DNA of 64,000 nucleotides, from NCBI GenBank assembly GCA_017501255.1, contig JAFVXE010000014.1:124001-188000 (forward strand). The letters are read 5' to 3'. A model generated the notes under the pieces. The model had not been told where the DNA came from and searched no databases. It saw only the letters and a list, made by a program, of their open reading frames with translations. Made by a program: the position numbers and the translations under genes. Below are positions 1 to 8,456 of this stretch, in pieces; positions within the stretch are counted from its first letter, which is position 1, and each line of letters opens with the position of its first letter. This DNA is from Clostridia bacterium. GTDB taxonomy: Bacteria > Bacillota > Clostridia > Christensenellales > Aristaeellaceae.

Positions 1-512
1 TGGATACCCGTCCCACACAGGATAAAGTGAAAGAATCTCTGTTCAGCATGATCCAGTTTGATGTGCCGGATGCCTGTGTGCTGGATTTGTTCGCCGGCAG
101 CGGTGCCCTTGCGCTGGAGAGCCTGAGCCGCGGGGCAGAATCTGCCGTTTTGGTGGACAAAAGCCGAGAGGCATTGGACTGTATCCGCAAGAATGCCGCC
201 AAGATGCGTGTGGAAGAGCAGGTGACCATTCTTCCGGTGGATTGGTCGCAGGCGCTTGTGAAATGCAAGCAAAGCGGAAGATCCTTTGATCTGGTATTTC
301 TTGATCCACCCTACCGGATGACTGAACTGGGGGAAATGTGCCAGCGGATGCAGGAACTTTCCCTGCTGAATGAGGATGCGATGCTGGTTCTGGAACACCG
401 GACCGGTATCGAATTGAAAATGCCAGCCGGTTTTGTGCTGGAAAAGGAACGCACCTATGGCGAAACACAGATTCATTTCTACCGCTACGAGGAGGAAAGC
501 CATGAATCGTGA
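1..512 (+). CDS. rsmD: 16S rRNA (guanine966-N2)-methyltransferase RsmD, 5' end cut by the window
   Basis: Transfers a methyl group from SAM to N2 of G966 of 16S rRNA during 30S assembly. The frame is open from base 3, and the first visible residues (DTRPTQDKVKESLFSM) match the inner part of the RsmD N-terminus, so the true start lies upstream of the window and the GTG at 27 is not the start. The SAM-binding motif is visible as DLFAGSGALALE and the catalytic motif as DPPY (usually NPPY or DPPY). The 3' end overlaps the next gene by 11 nt. rsmD-coaD is a very common pair in Firmicutes. Identity is secure; only the N-terminus is missing. Confidence 0.93.
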   Translation, partial: DTRPTQDKVKESLFSMIQFDVPDACVLDLFAGSGALALESLSRGAESAVLVDKSREALDCIRKNAAKMRVEEQVTILPVDWSQALVKCKQSGRSFDLVFLDPPYRMTELGEMCQRMQELSLLNEDAMLVLEHRTGIELKMPAGFVLEKERTYGETQIHFYRYEEESHES

Positions 513-993
513 CCTTTGCGTATATGCGGGCAGTTTTGATCCCGTTACCACCGGTCATCTGGATATCATCCGCAGAGGGGCAGCCATTTTTCCCCGAATG
601 ATTGTTGCCATTTTGTGTAATCCTTCCAAAAAGGGAGCTTTCTCCATGGAAGAGCGGCTCTCCATGCTGAAAAAGAGCTGTGCAGATTTGCCCAATGTGT
701 CCTTTGACAGCTTTGATGGCCTTTTGGCCGATTATTTGCGAAAGAAGGAGGCTGGCATCATTCTTCGCGGTCTTCGCAATTTCAGCGATTTTGAAAGCGA
801 ATTCCAGATGGCACAGCTGAACCGGCAGCTGAATCCGGACATTGAAACCTTTTTCCTGATGGCCTCGCCGGAGCACGTATTTGTCAGCTCCAGCGCAGTG
901 CGGGAAATTGCGATGTTTGGAGGAGATATCTCACCCTATGTGCCAGCTCACATTGCTGAAGAAGTAGCCCGAAAACTTCGCCCGATCAAATAA
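502..993 (+). CDS. coaD: Phosphopantetheine adenylyltransferase
   Basis: Catalyses the penultimate step of coenzyme A synthesis (4'-phosphopantetheine + ATP to dephospho-CoA). I start it at the ATG at 502, just behind GAGGAGGAAA, giving 163 aa, the usual CoaD length; an upstream in-frame ATG lies inside rsmD and would add a tail the family does not have. The nucleotidyltransferase signature is clear: YAGSFDPVTTGHLDII at the N-terminus (TxGH), GLRNFSDFESE in the middle, and the SSSAVRE motif near the C-terminus. It overlaps rsmD by 11 nt, implying translational coupling. Confidence 0.96.
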   Translation: MNRDLCVYAGSFDPVTTGHLDIIRRGAAIFPRMIVAILCNPSKKGAFSMEERLSMLKKSCADLPNVSFDSFDGLLADYLRKKEAGIILRGLRNFSDFESEFQMAQLNRQLNPDIETFFLMASPEHVFVSSSAVREIAMFGGDISPYVPAHIAEEVARKLRPIK

Positions 994-1006
994 AGGAGGA
1001 AAGCGT

Positions 1007-1642
1007 ATGCAGAGAGCCGAGAAGCAGAATGCATTCCGTCAGTTGATGGACAACCTGGAAATGCTGATCCAGGGTGCCAGCAAAGTTCCTTTTACCAACA
1101 ACTATATGATCGACCGGGATAAGGCTATTCGCCTGATCACCACCGCCAAGGAAGAACTGCCTTCTGTGATTCTGGAATGCGAAGGCATTGTCAAGAATCA
1201 GAATGCCATCCTTAGCAATGCCAATGAGCGTGCTCAGCATGTGCAGGCGGAGGCCACTTCCCGTGCCACCCAGTACTATAACGATGCTCAGGCCAAAGCC
1301 AAACAGACCATGGCTGCTGCCACCCAACAGGCCAACGACGCTGTGGCTGCCGCTCAGCAGCAGGCCGCTGCTTTGGTCCGGGAAGCGCAGGAACAGGCGG
1401 CTTCCATTATGGCTGAAGCACAGAAACGGGCTGATCAGATGGTCAGCGAGCAGGAGATCCTTGCCCGTGCCCGCATGGATGCAGAAGAGCTGAAACAGTC
1501 CACCCAGGAGGAAGTGGAAAGACTGTACACGGACGTGTACCGCCACATTGATGATGTGCTGGCTCAGCTTGACCGTTCCATCAGCGAAAAACTGACAGAC
1601 ATTCGCCTGACCCGTCAGCAGATTGACCAGAGTATGCGCTGA
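1007..1642 (+). CDS. Coiled-coil protein of unknown function (the 'ATPase'-annotated family found next to coaD)
   Basis: A 211-aa soluble protein without signal peptide or membrane segment. The first 60 residues contain the conserved-looking stretch VPFTNNYMIDRDKAI. From about residue 65 to 170 it is an almost uninterrupted Ala/Gln/Glu-rich helix, as in DivIVA-like proteins and F-type ATPase b subunits. Similar proteins lie next to coaD in many Clostridia and are often labelled 'ATPase' although no Walker motif is visible here either. The ATG at 1007 follows AAAGGAGG by a normal spacing. A scaffold or cell-division adaptor role is only a guess from the coiled coil. A hairpin terminator is not obvious in the 94 nt downstream. 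Confidence 0.8.
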   Translation: MQRAEKQNAFRQLMDNLEMLIQGASKVPFTNNYMIDRDKAIRLITTAKEELPSVILECEGIVKNQNAILSNANERAQHVQAEATSRATQYYNDAQAKAKQTMAAATQQANDAVAAAQQQAAALVREAQEQAASIMAEAQKRADQMVSEQEILARARMDAEELKQSTQEEVERLYTDVYRHIDDVLAQLDRSISEKLTDIRLTRQQIDQSMR

Positions 1643-1736
1643 TTTCTCTTTCATCCAGTCTTTGGTATGATTGTTTCTTCCAGTCTGCGGCCATAATAAC
1701 TGCGAATGAGCAGGGCTTTGGCGGAGGTGGAATCAG

Positions 1737-2726
1737 ATGTCAAAAACGAGTCTGTCCCTATGTGTCATGATCGCAACCTTGCTTGCGGTGGTGGCACTTT
1801 TCTTTTTGCCAAAGCCGCAGGCGCAGATCATTTCCACCACGACGGTGAAACCCGGCATGGTACAGAAAACCTGTATGCTGGATGGTGAAGCTGGTTTTGG
1901 CGATCGTCAGCCCCTGATTTCACCGCTGAGCGGACAAGTGGAGCAAGTGTATGTGAAAAGCGGACAGTTGGTTGAAAAGGGACAGCTTTTGTTTCGATTA
2001 TCCACCGCTATGGAAGAACTGGCATTGCAACAGTTGCAATATCAACAGTATCAGTTGGAAAACTATTTGGGTGGAATTGTTGGTCAACTTCCATGGACGT
2101 CTGCTGACCTGCTGGCCAATGTGAACAGCCAGCAGCAAACCCTGCTGAGTACCATTGCAACGAAGCAGATTCGGGCAGACTGTGACGGAAGAATCGAAAA
2201 CCTGTATGTGCAAGTGGGGGAATATGTCGCTGCCTCCAGTGTGGCAGGAAGCATATCCGGCAAGGAAATGACCATTTCATCCGTATGGTTTTCGCAGGAT
2301 GGCGCACCGCCTGTGCCGGGCATGAATGCCTGGTGGTGCGACGCCTATGGCAATCAATTGGAACCATTGATCCTGGAAAGCGTAGGGGCACCCACATTGC
2401 AAAACACCATACAGATTTATCCGCTGGTTTTTTCCTGCGTTTGGGGAAATGAATCAAAGATCAGGGTAGGGGAGAAAGCACCGGTTTGTCTGGTGTTGGA
2501 AGAGCAGGCGGCTAATGCTGTTGTTACCGCAGAGGCGCTGGACGATCAACAGCAGGTATGGGTTGTTCAGAACGACAGTGTTAAGCCGGTCAAAGTAGCT
2601 TGGGCAGATTGTGAGGACAACGCTCTGCAACTTCCGGATGAATGGGCAGGAAGCAAAGTTGTGCTCAACCCTGATCAGCTGGATTTGCAGGAAGGAATGA
2701 AACTGAACCTGTCGGAGGGTTTGTGA
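1737..2726 (+). CDS. HlyD/MacA-like periplasmic adaptor subunit of an efflux system
   Basis: A 329-aa membrane-anchored adaptor with an N-terminal transmembrane segment (about residues 5-25, ending FFLPKP). It is followed by a biotinyl-lipoyl-like half motif (ISPLSGQVEQVYVKSGQLVEKGQLLF), a short Gln-rich helical hairpin (residues 85-140), and the second half motif (ADCDGRIENLYVQVGEYV). This is the MacA/HlyD membrane-fusion layout. The ATG at 1737 is preceded by GGAGGTGG. It overlaps the downstream permease by 4 nt (GTGA), so the two are translated together. The family's usual MacB-type ATPase gene is not in the operon. Substrate unknown. Confidence 0.78.
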   Translation: MSKTSLSLCVMIATLLAVVALFFLPKPQAQIISTTTVKPGMVQKTCMLDGEAGFGDRQPLISPLSGQVEQVYVKSGQLVEKGQLLFRLSTAMEELALQQLQYQQYQLENYLGGIVGQLPWTSADLLANVNSQQQTLLSTIATKQIRADCDGRIENLYVQVGEYVAASSVAGSISGKEMTISSVWFSQDGAPPVPGMNAWWCDAYGNQLEPLILESVGAPTLQNTIQIYPLVFSCVWGNESKIRVGEKAPVCLVLEEQAANAVVTAEALDDQQQVWVVQNDSVKPVKVAWADCEDNALQLPDEWAGSKVVLNPDQLDLQEGMKLNLSEGL

Positions 2727-3865
2727 GACGGTTTGAGTTTTGGAAGTTGGGTTTGCAGAACGTCATTGCCTCTGCAATGCGTTCGGGATTAACGATACTG
2801 GGAATGTCCATAGGCGTAGCGGCAATTTTAGCGGTTCTGACTTTGGGGGATGCGGGTCAGGTACAGGTCAGGGATGAAATGGAACGGCTGGGCATCAATC
2901 GGGTGCAGGTGACTGCTGCTGATGAGAACGCACTCCTGCGGATCAGCGACAGTCAATTTCTGCAAGCCCAGCTACATACCACAGTGGATGAAATCCGCAT
3001 GGTCGAATGTGATCTACATAGTGGCAGACATCGCGCCAAAGCCGTTATGCTTGGATGCGATTGGGATACCCTCATCCAGATGGCGCCAGTATTGGCTGCT
3101 GGCAGCTACCCAGTCTCCACTGATTGGATTAACGGCTTGCCAAACGTATTGGTTGGACAAACCCTTGCAGAAAAACTTCATCTTACCGAAGGCCAGTGGT
3201 TTTCGGCAAACGGCAAATTGTTATTCTGCAAGGGAATTGTCAATCACAGTCAGCAAGCCACAGCTGTTGATGTGACCCAGGCCATTATTGCACCTTCCGA
3301 TCTGGTCTCACCATTGGTTGCGGGCACTGTGCAGCAAATCTCCATTCATGTGCCTTCCACTTCCACTCCTGACGCAATTGCACAAAAAGCAAGTATGTTG
3401 TTATCCGAAGAACGCTCCTTGCTGGTAAACACAATGACCATGCAGGTGCAAATGGAGGCTGCCGATTCCATTCTCTATACGTTTGTGGAAGTGCTCAGAT
3501 GGGTTGCCTTCATTTGTATGCTGGTGGGCGGTATCGGGGTTGCCAATATTCTGTTGGTAAGCGTGCGGGAGAGGCGGCGGGAAATTGGGGTCATGCAGGC
3601 TCTTGGTGCTACGGAAGCGCAAATCTGCGGCCTTTTTCTGTGCGAAGCGTTGATTTATGCCATAACCGGTGGTATCCTTGGTTTGTTGGGTGGCGGCGTG
3701 CTGGTGGCAGTGGCGGGAAAAAGCATTGATCTGATTCCTGTTATCAAAGCAGGGGATTGCACGCTTGTTTTTCTGTCGGCAGTTCTTCTTGGCCTTTTGG
3801 CAGGTGTGGCACCGGCCCTGTCAGCCAGCCGCATGAAGCCGGTGGATGCCCTGAAGGATGACTGA
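2723..3865 (+). CDS. MacB/FtsX-family ABC transporter permease
   Basis: A 380-aa permease with one N-terminal transmembrane helix (about residues 18-42, LTILGMSIGVAAILAV), a large extracytoplasmic MacB_PCD-like domain to about residue 250, and three C-terminal helices. The FtsX signature is present (VRERRREIGVMQALGAT), which is where the partner ATPase docks. It starts with GTG inside the stop codon of the adaptor gene. No MacB-type ATPase gene is adjacent; the next gene encodes an ATPase of the sugar-import class, which is not a normal partner. It may use an ATPase encoded elsewhere. Substrate cannot be inferred. Confidence 0.82.
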   Translation: MRRFEFWKLGLQNVIASAMRSGLTILGMSIGVAAILAVLTLGDAGQVQVRDEMERLGINRVQVTAADENALLRISDSQFLQAQLHTTVDEIRMVECDLHSGRHRAKAVMLGCDWDTLIQMAPVLAAGSYPVSTDWINGLPNVLVGQTLAEKLHLTEGQWFSANGKLLFCKGIVNHSQQATAVDVTQAIIAPSDLVSPLVAGTVQQISIHVPSTSTPDAIAQKASMLLSEERSLLVNTMTMQVQMEAADSILYTFVEVLRWVAFICMLVGGIGVANILLVSVRERRREIGVMQALGATEAQICGLFLCEALIYAITGGILGLLGGGVLVAVAGKSIDLIPVIKAGDCTLVFLSAVLLGLLAGVAPALSASRMKPVDALKDD

Positions 3866-3885
3866 AATGGTGCATTTTTGCTAAA

Positions 3886-3915
3886 ATGTACACGGAATGT
3901 GTACATGGTGTACAA
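3886..3915. promoter_or_regulatory. Palindromic operator candidate with a third half-site
   Basis: ATGTACAC-GGAAT-GTGTACAT is a perfect inverted repeat with 8-bp arms (3886-3893 and 3899-3906), followed at 3908 by another GTGTACAA half-site. It sits between the efflux permease and the sugar-ABC ATPase, about 145 nt upstream of the latter's start. A dimeric repressor or activator site is the simplest reading; which regulator binds is unknown. Confidence 0.45.
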
Positions 3916-3946
3916 ACCTGAGGATGAATTTTGGCGATTTCGTCAA

Positions 3947-3975
3947 TTCCATCCCGGGAAAAAATCCGCTATAAT
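3947..3975 (+). promoter_or_regulatory. Sigma-70-type promoter for the MsmX-like ATPase gene
   Basis: A perfect -10 hexamer TATAAT at 3970-3975 lies 75 nt before the start codon. The -35 at 17-bp spacing (TTCCAT, 3947) is weak, so the promoter may need an activator. Confidence 0.45.
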
Positions 3976-4050
3976 AATGCCAATGAAATGCTGGCTTGGA
4001 TGTATGTTCTCACAGAAGCCAAGCATATCAACAAAAGGAGGAAGCTTAGA

Positions 4051-5169
4051 ATGGCAAGCTTGTCTTTGAATCACATCTATAAGGTATACTCCGGCAACGT
4101 GACCGCTGTCAGCGATTTCTGCTTGGAAATCGACGACAAGGAATTCATCGTTCTGGTTGGTCCTTCCGGTTGCGGTAAGTCCACCACCCTGCGTATGGTG
4201 GCCGGTCTGGAAGAGATCTCCGCTGGCGAACTGTACATCGGCGACCGTCTGGTCAACGACGTGGCTCCCAAGGATCGCGACATCGCCATGGTGTTCCAGA
4301 ACTACGCTCTGTATCCCCACATGACCGTGTTTGATAACATGGCCTTCGGTCTGAAGCTCCGCAAGACCCCCAAGGCTGAAATCAAGCAGCGCGTGGAAGA
4401 AGCTGCCAAGATCCTGGACATCGCTCACCTGCTCAACCGTAAGCCCAAGGCTCTGTCCGGCGGTCAGCGTCAGCGTGTTGCTCTGGGCCGTGCCATCGTT
4501 CGTGAGCCCAAGGTCTTCCTGTTCGACGAACCTCTGTCCAACCTGGACGCCAAGCTGCGCGTTGCCATGCGTACTGAAATCACCAAGTTGCATCAGCGCC
4601 TGCAGACCACCTTCATCTATGTTACCCACGACCAGACCGAAGCTATGACCATGGCTTCCCGTATCGTGGTTATGAAGGATGGCTTCATCCAGCAGGTTGA
4701 CAGCCCCCAGAACCTGTACGACTATCCCGCCAATCTGTTCGTTGCCGGCTTCATCGGCAGCCCCCAGATGAACTTCTTCACCGTGAAGCTGGAGAAGGAA
4801 GGCAATGACGTGCTGGCCAAGTTCGGCGACAACAGCATCGTTGTTCCCCAGGCCAAGCTGGCCAAGTTCGTTGACGAGAGCTACATCGGCAAGGAAGTTT
4901 ACATGGGCATCCGTCCCGAAAACATCTCCGATGAAGAAGAAGTCGTCGCCGGCAGCAACGCCGTGATCGATTGCAGCGTTGAAGTTACCGAGCTCATGGG
5001 TTCCGAAACCTATCTGTACCTGTCCACCAGCGGCAAGGACGAGAACATCATCGCCCGCGTCAATCCCCGCACCACCAGCCGCGCTGGCCAGCAGATCAAG
5101 GTTGCCTTCGACGTCAACCACCTGCACTTCTTCGACAAGGATACCGAAGCTACTCTGCTCAACCGCTAA
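4051..5169 (+). CDS. msmX: Carbohydrate ABC importer ATP-binding protein, MsmX/UgpC type
   Basis: A 372-aa ATPase that energises sugar importers (MsmX, MalK and UgpC class) at the cytoplasmic membrane. Motifs in order: Walker A GPSGCGKST (about residue 37), Q-loop VFQNYALYPHMTV, signature LSGGQRQRVALGRA, Walker B KVFLFDEPLSNLDAKLR, switch His in YVTHDQTEA. A C-terminal TOBE-like regulatory domain from about residue 240 contains GIRPENI. Start chosen at ATG 4051 after AAAAGGAGG; the longer frame adds 40 residues not typical of the family. No permease or binding protein is nearby, which fits MsmX-like multitask ATPases serving several importers. Codon use is strongly biased (AAG, CTG, CGT), suggesting high expression. 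Confidence 0.92.
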   Translation: MASLSLNHIYKVYSGNVTAVSDFCLEIDDKEFIVLVGPSGCGKSTTLRMVAGLEEISAGELYIGDRLVNDVAPKDRDIAMVFQNYALYPHMTVFDNMAFGLKLRKTPKAEIKQRVEEAAKILDIAHLLNRKPKALSGGQRQRVALGRAIVREPKVFLFDEPLSNLDAKLRVAMRTEITKLHQRLQTTFIYVTHDQTEAMTMASRIVVMKDGFIQQVDSPQNLYDYPANLFVAGFIGSPQMNFFTVKLEKEGNDVLAKFGDNSIVVPQAKLAKFVDESYIGKEVYMGIRPENISDEEEVVAGSNAVIDCSVEVTELMGSETYLYLSTSGKDENIIARVNPRTTSRAGQQIKVAFDVNHLHFFDKDTEATLLNR

Positions 5170-5182
5170 TCCTGTCAATTCA

Positions 5183-5215
5183 GGAGTCGCCCCTTACCGG
5201 GCGGCTCCTTTTTTG
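5183..5215 (+). terminator. Rho-independent terminator after msmX
   Basis: A GC-rich 10-bp stem (GGAGTCGCCC / GGGCGGCTCC with one G-T pair), a 6-nt loop, and six T residues directly after. Confidence 0.9.
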
Positions 5216-5216
5216 T

Positions 5217-5246
5217 TTGTCAAGAACACCTGATTTGTGGTATCAT
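5217..5246 (+). promoter_or_regulatory. Promoter of the polysaccharide deacetylase gene
   Basis: -35 TTGTCA at 5217 and -10 TATCAT at 5241 are separated by 18 bp, 34 nt before the ATG at 5280. Confidence 0.6.
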
Positions 5247-5279
5247 TAGTTGTATTTTTTAAGAGGAGTTGATTCTGTC

Positions 5280-6671
5280 ATGCAGAATGGACTTTTGGTA
5301 CGCCGGATCATCTGCCTGATGCTTGCCATCTGTATGTTTTTAGGCTGTTGCCCGGCACAAGCTGCTAAGCCCGAAGATGCCCAGCCTTATCCTGATGCTT
5401 TGCAGATCACGATCGCCCGTGACAGTTGGAAATCCGAAGAGGGCTATCCCTGCGAAACAGCGCTGCCTGTTACCTGTTTGGACAGCATAAATCAAGAGCT
5501 TGCAAACGCTCAGGAAGAATTGCTGCTGGATCTTACCCAGCACATAACCAGTAAGAAGCAAACCATGGAACAGGAAGCCACCTACCGGATTTCCGGTACA
5601 CGCTGGGCCGGTTTTCTGCTGGTGGGGCGTGTCATAGATATGCTGGATAATCCTGCACGGGAAGGCGAAAAAACGGAAACCACCATCTATCTGAATTATC
5701 GGGTATTCGCTTATGACATGGAAACGGGCGAAGCCCTCACTCTTTCCGATGTTTTCCCGGAAGACAGTGACGCATGGAATCAAATTGCCACGCTAATGGA
5801 AGAACGGTATTCTGCATATTATTCGCATCTGACCAAAGACCAGAATGCGATCGACGAATACTGCTCGATAGAAGCTTTGAAGGAAATGCCTTTTCTGCCT
5901 TCTGCCGGTCGCCTGACGCTGGTAACGCCTTTGGAAGATGTTCTGACTGACCATTGGCAGCTGATTCATACCATACTGCCTTATCCGGATTTCCGGCCTG
6001 TGATGACAGAGACTGCTTATCAACAGACGGATAACAGCCATCGTCGTGTGATTGCCATTACCTATGATGATGGCCCAACGGATGATCAAACCCCAAAGAT
6101 TCTTCGTTCTCTGAATAATTACGGTGCCAATGCAACTTTTTTCTGTATTGGTCGTCAAGTGGAATACTGGACGGATATGGTTCGACGGGAATTGGATTAT
6201 GGCCACACCGTCGGAAGCCACACCTATAAGCACCGGTATGATTTTCAGGTCAACGGACAATACCTGATTGATGACAGACAGCAATGCCTTCAGCTTCACC
6301 GGGAACTGACCGGATTGGAGCCGCCGCTGTTCCGTGCGCCCGGTGGCAACTATGAAGGCTATCTGAAACATGAAGTGGGTTGGCCCATTATCATGTGGCA
6401 CTACTCTGCCGGCGACACGGGCAACAATAATGCCTATCAATTGGCAGACCGCATCTACAACTTCGCCACAGATGGTGATATTGTTCTGATGCACGATATG
6501 TATTACAAAACTGCCAAGGGCTCGGAAATGTTCCTGAGCCGCCTGGCAGCGGATGGTTTTCTGTTTGCCTCTGTGGATGAATTGCTGTATCTGTATGGAT
6601 ACACCATTGAACCCAACACGGTTTATTATGATGCCTATTCGGAGCCTGTTACCGAATGGAAAGATCAATGA
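5280..6671 (+). CDS. Secreted polysaccharide deacetylase, PdaC-like (NodB domain)
   Basis: A 463-aa exported enzyme predicted to remove N-acetyl groups from peptidoglycan or another amino-sugar polymer. The ATG at 5280 follows AAGAGGAG; an upstream TTG adds ten residues but has no ribosome site. An N-terminal signal segment (RIICLMLAICMFLGCCPAQA) may be cut by signal peptidase I after AQA, or lipidated at a weak LGC box. Residues 40-250 resemble the DUF3298-type domain of PdaC; residues 260-450 are the NodB domain. Catalytic motifs: TYDDGP, SHTYKH, FRAPGGNY, MWHYSAGD and VLMHDMY, so the metal and base residues are complete. The gene converges on, and overlaps by 7 nt, a sensor kinase gene. 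Confidence 0.85.
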   Translation: MQNGLLVRRIICLMLAICMFLGCCPAQAAKPEDAQPYPDALQITIARDSWKSEEGYPCETALPVTCLDSINQELANAQEELLLDLTQHITSKKQTMEQEATYRISGTRWAGFLLVGRVIDMLDNPAREGEKTETTIYLNYRVFAYDMETGEALTLSDVFPEDSDAWNQIATLMEERYSAYYSHLTKDQNAIDEYCSIEALKEMPFLPSAGRLTLVTPLEDVLTDHWQLIHTILPYPDFRPVMTETAYQQTDNSHRRVIAITYDDGPTDDQTPKILRSLNNYGANATFFCIGRQVEYWTDMVRRELDYGHTVGSHTYKHRYDFQVNGQYLIDDRQQCLQLHRELTGLEPPLFRAPGGNYEGYLKHEVGWPIIMWHYSAGDTGNNNAYQLADRIYNFATDGDIVLMHDMYYKTAKGSEMFLSRLAADGFLFASVDELLYLYGYTIEPNTVYYDAYSEPVTEWKDQ

Positions 6672-7714
6672 TCGGATAACGCCCATTGACGATCGGGAAG
6701 CATAACAGTAAAGGTGCAGCCCTTCTCCTGATTGTTTTTCACCAAAATCTGACCATCGGCAATATCAACGATGCGCTTGACCAGAGCAAGACCCAAACCG
6801 TTGCCTTCCTGCTTGTGAGAACTGTCAGATTGATAGAACTTATCAAAGATATGCGCCTGTTCATCTTCCGAGATGCCGGGACCCTCATCCGATATGGAGC
6901 AGATGATTTGTTCATCTGCTCTTTTCAGTTCAATACAAATCAATCCACCCACGGGGCTGAATTTGACCGCATTGCTGAGCAGATTGTTCCAGACCTGCGA
7001 CAACATACTTTCGTTGCCATAGTAACTGATCTCATCCAATTCTACATCAAATTCAATTTCTTTGGCTTCCCACTGATTTTCCAAAAGAAGGATGGACTGG
7101 CGTACCTGTTCATCCAGACGGAACATAGTGCGGGTTTCCGGTATCAGCTGATTATCCAGCTTGGAAAGCAGCAGGATATTGCCGATCAGGTCGGACAATC
7201 TTTTGGTATTCAGTAGAATATTCTCCACATAATCGTTTTGTTCATCTGCATTCACAGTTGTACCCTGCAAAAGCATGGCATATCCTTCAATAGCGTTGAT
7301 GGGCGTTTTGAATTCATGGGAAACATTGGAAACAAAATCGGATTGCAGCATTTCTGTTTGATCCAATGCAGCGGTCATGGTGTTGAAATGTTCGTAGATA
7401 TCCTTTACATCTTCAATATGGCTGGTAGGTTCCAAGCGCACTTTGAAATCACCGGATGCCACCTGATTCATGGCTTTGCTTAATGTGCGGATGGGGGAAA
7501 GAACCCTGCGGTTGAGAAACAGGCTGACAACCCCTGCCGTCAGGCTGGTAAAAATAAGGATCAGCGTGAAAATGGACAAATCGATATCCACGCTAAAAAT
7601 GTAGCTGAGCAGATAGGTAACGCCCAGACCCAGAATCAGGCTGATAATCAGCTCCATGATCACAGCCAGCACCAAAAACAGCCACAATCCCAGTTGAAAC
7701 CGACGATTTTTCAC
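6665..7714 (-). CDS. Membrane sensor histidine kinase
   Basis: A 349-aa two-component kinase: two transmembrane helices near the N-terminus (about residues 10-35 and 40-65, with almost no extracytoplasmic loop), a HAMP linker, the H-box VSHEFKTPINAIEGYAM (His near residue 133), the N-box (WNNLLSNAVKF), and G-boxes (DEGPGISEDE, GNGLGLALVKRI). With so short an outer loop, the signal is probably sensed in or at the membrane. GTG start overlapping the regulator's stop by 4 nt, so the pair is co-translated. Its target is not known; the adjacent deacetylase suggests a cell-envelope signal, but that is inference from position only. Confidence 0.9.
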   Translation of the reverse strand: MKNRRFQLGLWLFLVLAVIMELIISLILGLGVTYLLSYIFSVDIDLSIFTLILIFTSLTAGVVSLFLNRRVLSPIRTLSKAMNQVASGDFKVRLEPTSHIEDVKDIYEHFNTMTAALDQTEMLQSDFVSNVSHEFKTPINAIEGYAMLLQGTTVNADEQNDYVENILLNTKRLSDLIGNILLLSKLDNQLIPETRTMFRLDEQVRQSILLLENQWEAKEIEFDVELDEISYYGNESMLSQVWNNLLSNAVKFSPVGGLICIELKRADEQIICSISDEGPGISEDEQAHIFDKFYQSDSSHKQEGNGLGLALVKRIVDIADGQILVKNNQEKGCTFTVMLPDRQWALSDH

Positions 7715-8382
7715 AGGCGCACCACCTTGTAGCCCACACCCCGCATGGTGACAATCTTGAAATCGGTATTATCCCGGAAGCGTTCCCTCAGACGGCCGAT
7801 ATGCACATCCACCGTATGGGAATCGGAAACGGCATCATAGCCCCAGATTTCGTCCATCAGCTGCTGACGGGTAAAAATTTTTCCGGGATAGGCAGCCATT
7901 TTGTAGAGCAGATTGAATTCTTTCTGAGGCAGAATCATACTTTTGCCGCCCCAGGTAACGGTCATGGAATCACATTCCAGCAGGGTTTCCCCAATGCGCT
8001 GCTTGCGCTCGCTGATCATCTGCGCCCGGCGCAACAGGGCGCTGACCCGCAGCACCATCTCGTTCACGTTCACAGGTTTCACCATATAGTCATCCGTGCC
8101 GGAGAGGAAGCCTTCCCGCATATCATCAAAATTGCCTTTGGCTGTGATCATCAGAACCGGCATGGTCATACCGCTTTCACGAATGGTACGCACCAGTTCG
8201 TAGCCATCCATCACAGGCATCATAATATCGCAGATGATTAAGTCCACATAGCTGTTTTCCATCAGTTTCAGCGCTTCCTGACCGTTGCTGGCCGAAAGCG
8301 CCGTATAGCCGTTTTTCTCCAGAACACGCACAAATAACTGCCTGAGTTCCTGATGATCCTCCACAACCAAGATACGGAACAT
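7711..8382 (-). CDS. OmpR/PhoB-family response regulator
   Basis: A 223-aa regulator. The receiver domain (residues 1-115) has the acidic pair VVEDH, the phospho-acceptor Asp in LIICDIMMPVMDG, the switch Thr in MITAKG and the Lys in VKPVN. A winged-helix DNA-binding domain follows (residues 125-222, with ILPQKEFNLLYKMA and SDSHTVDVHIGRLRER). Start set at the ATG at 8382 after AAGGGAGC, since the longer reading adds 22 residues before the receiver fold. It is the first gene of the operon with the kinase, transcribed from the promoter at 8428-8456. Confidence 0.93.
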   Translation of the reverse strand: MFRILVVEDHQELRQLFVRVLEKNGYTALSASNGQEALKLMENSYVDLIICDIMMPVMDGYELVRTIRESGMTMPVLMITAKGNFDDMREGFLSGTDDYMVKPVNVNEMVLRVSALLRRAQMISERKQRIGETLLECDSMTVTWGGKSMILPQKEFNLLYKMAAYPGKIFTRQQLMDEIWGYDAVSDSHTVDVHIGRLRERFRDNTDFKIVTMRGVGYKVVRL

Positions 8383-8427
8383 ATGTGCAGCTCCCTTCTG
8401 TATTAAGCCAATTGTTATTGCAGGACT

Positions 8428-8456
8428 ATTGTAACATTCCAACCACAATCCTTCAA
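8428..8456 (-). promoter_or_regulatory. Promoter of the two-component operon
   Basis: Reading on the minus strand: -35 TTGAAG (8451-8456) and -10 TACAAT (8428-8433), 17 bp apart, about 45 nt before the regulator start. The -35 lies inside one arm of an inverted repeat. Confidence 0.6.

Noticed and set aside
4051..5169. MsmX-like ATPase as the missing partner of the upstream MacB-like permease
   Set aside because: It has the C-terminal regulatory domain of sugar-import ATPases, its own promoter and operator, and a 185-nt gap from the permease.
3943..5178. A 411-codon minus-strand open frame across the MsmX-like ATPase gene
   Set aside because: Same effect of biased codon use; composition (Gly/Val/His-rich) is the mirror of the sense gene.
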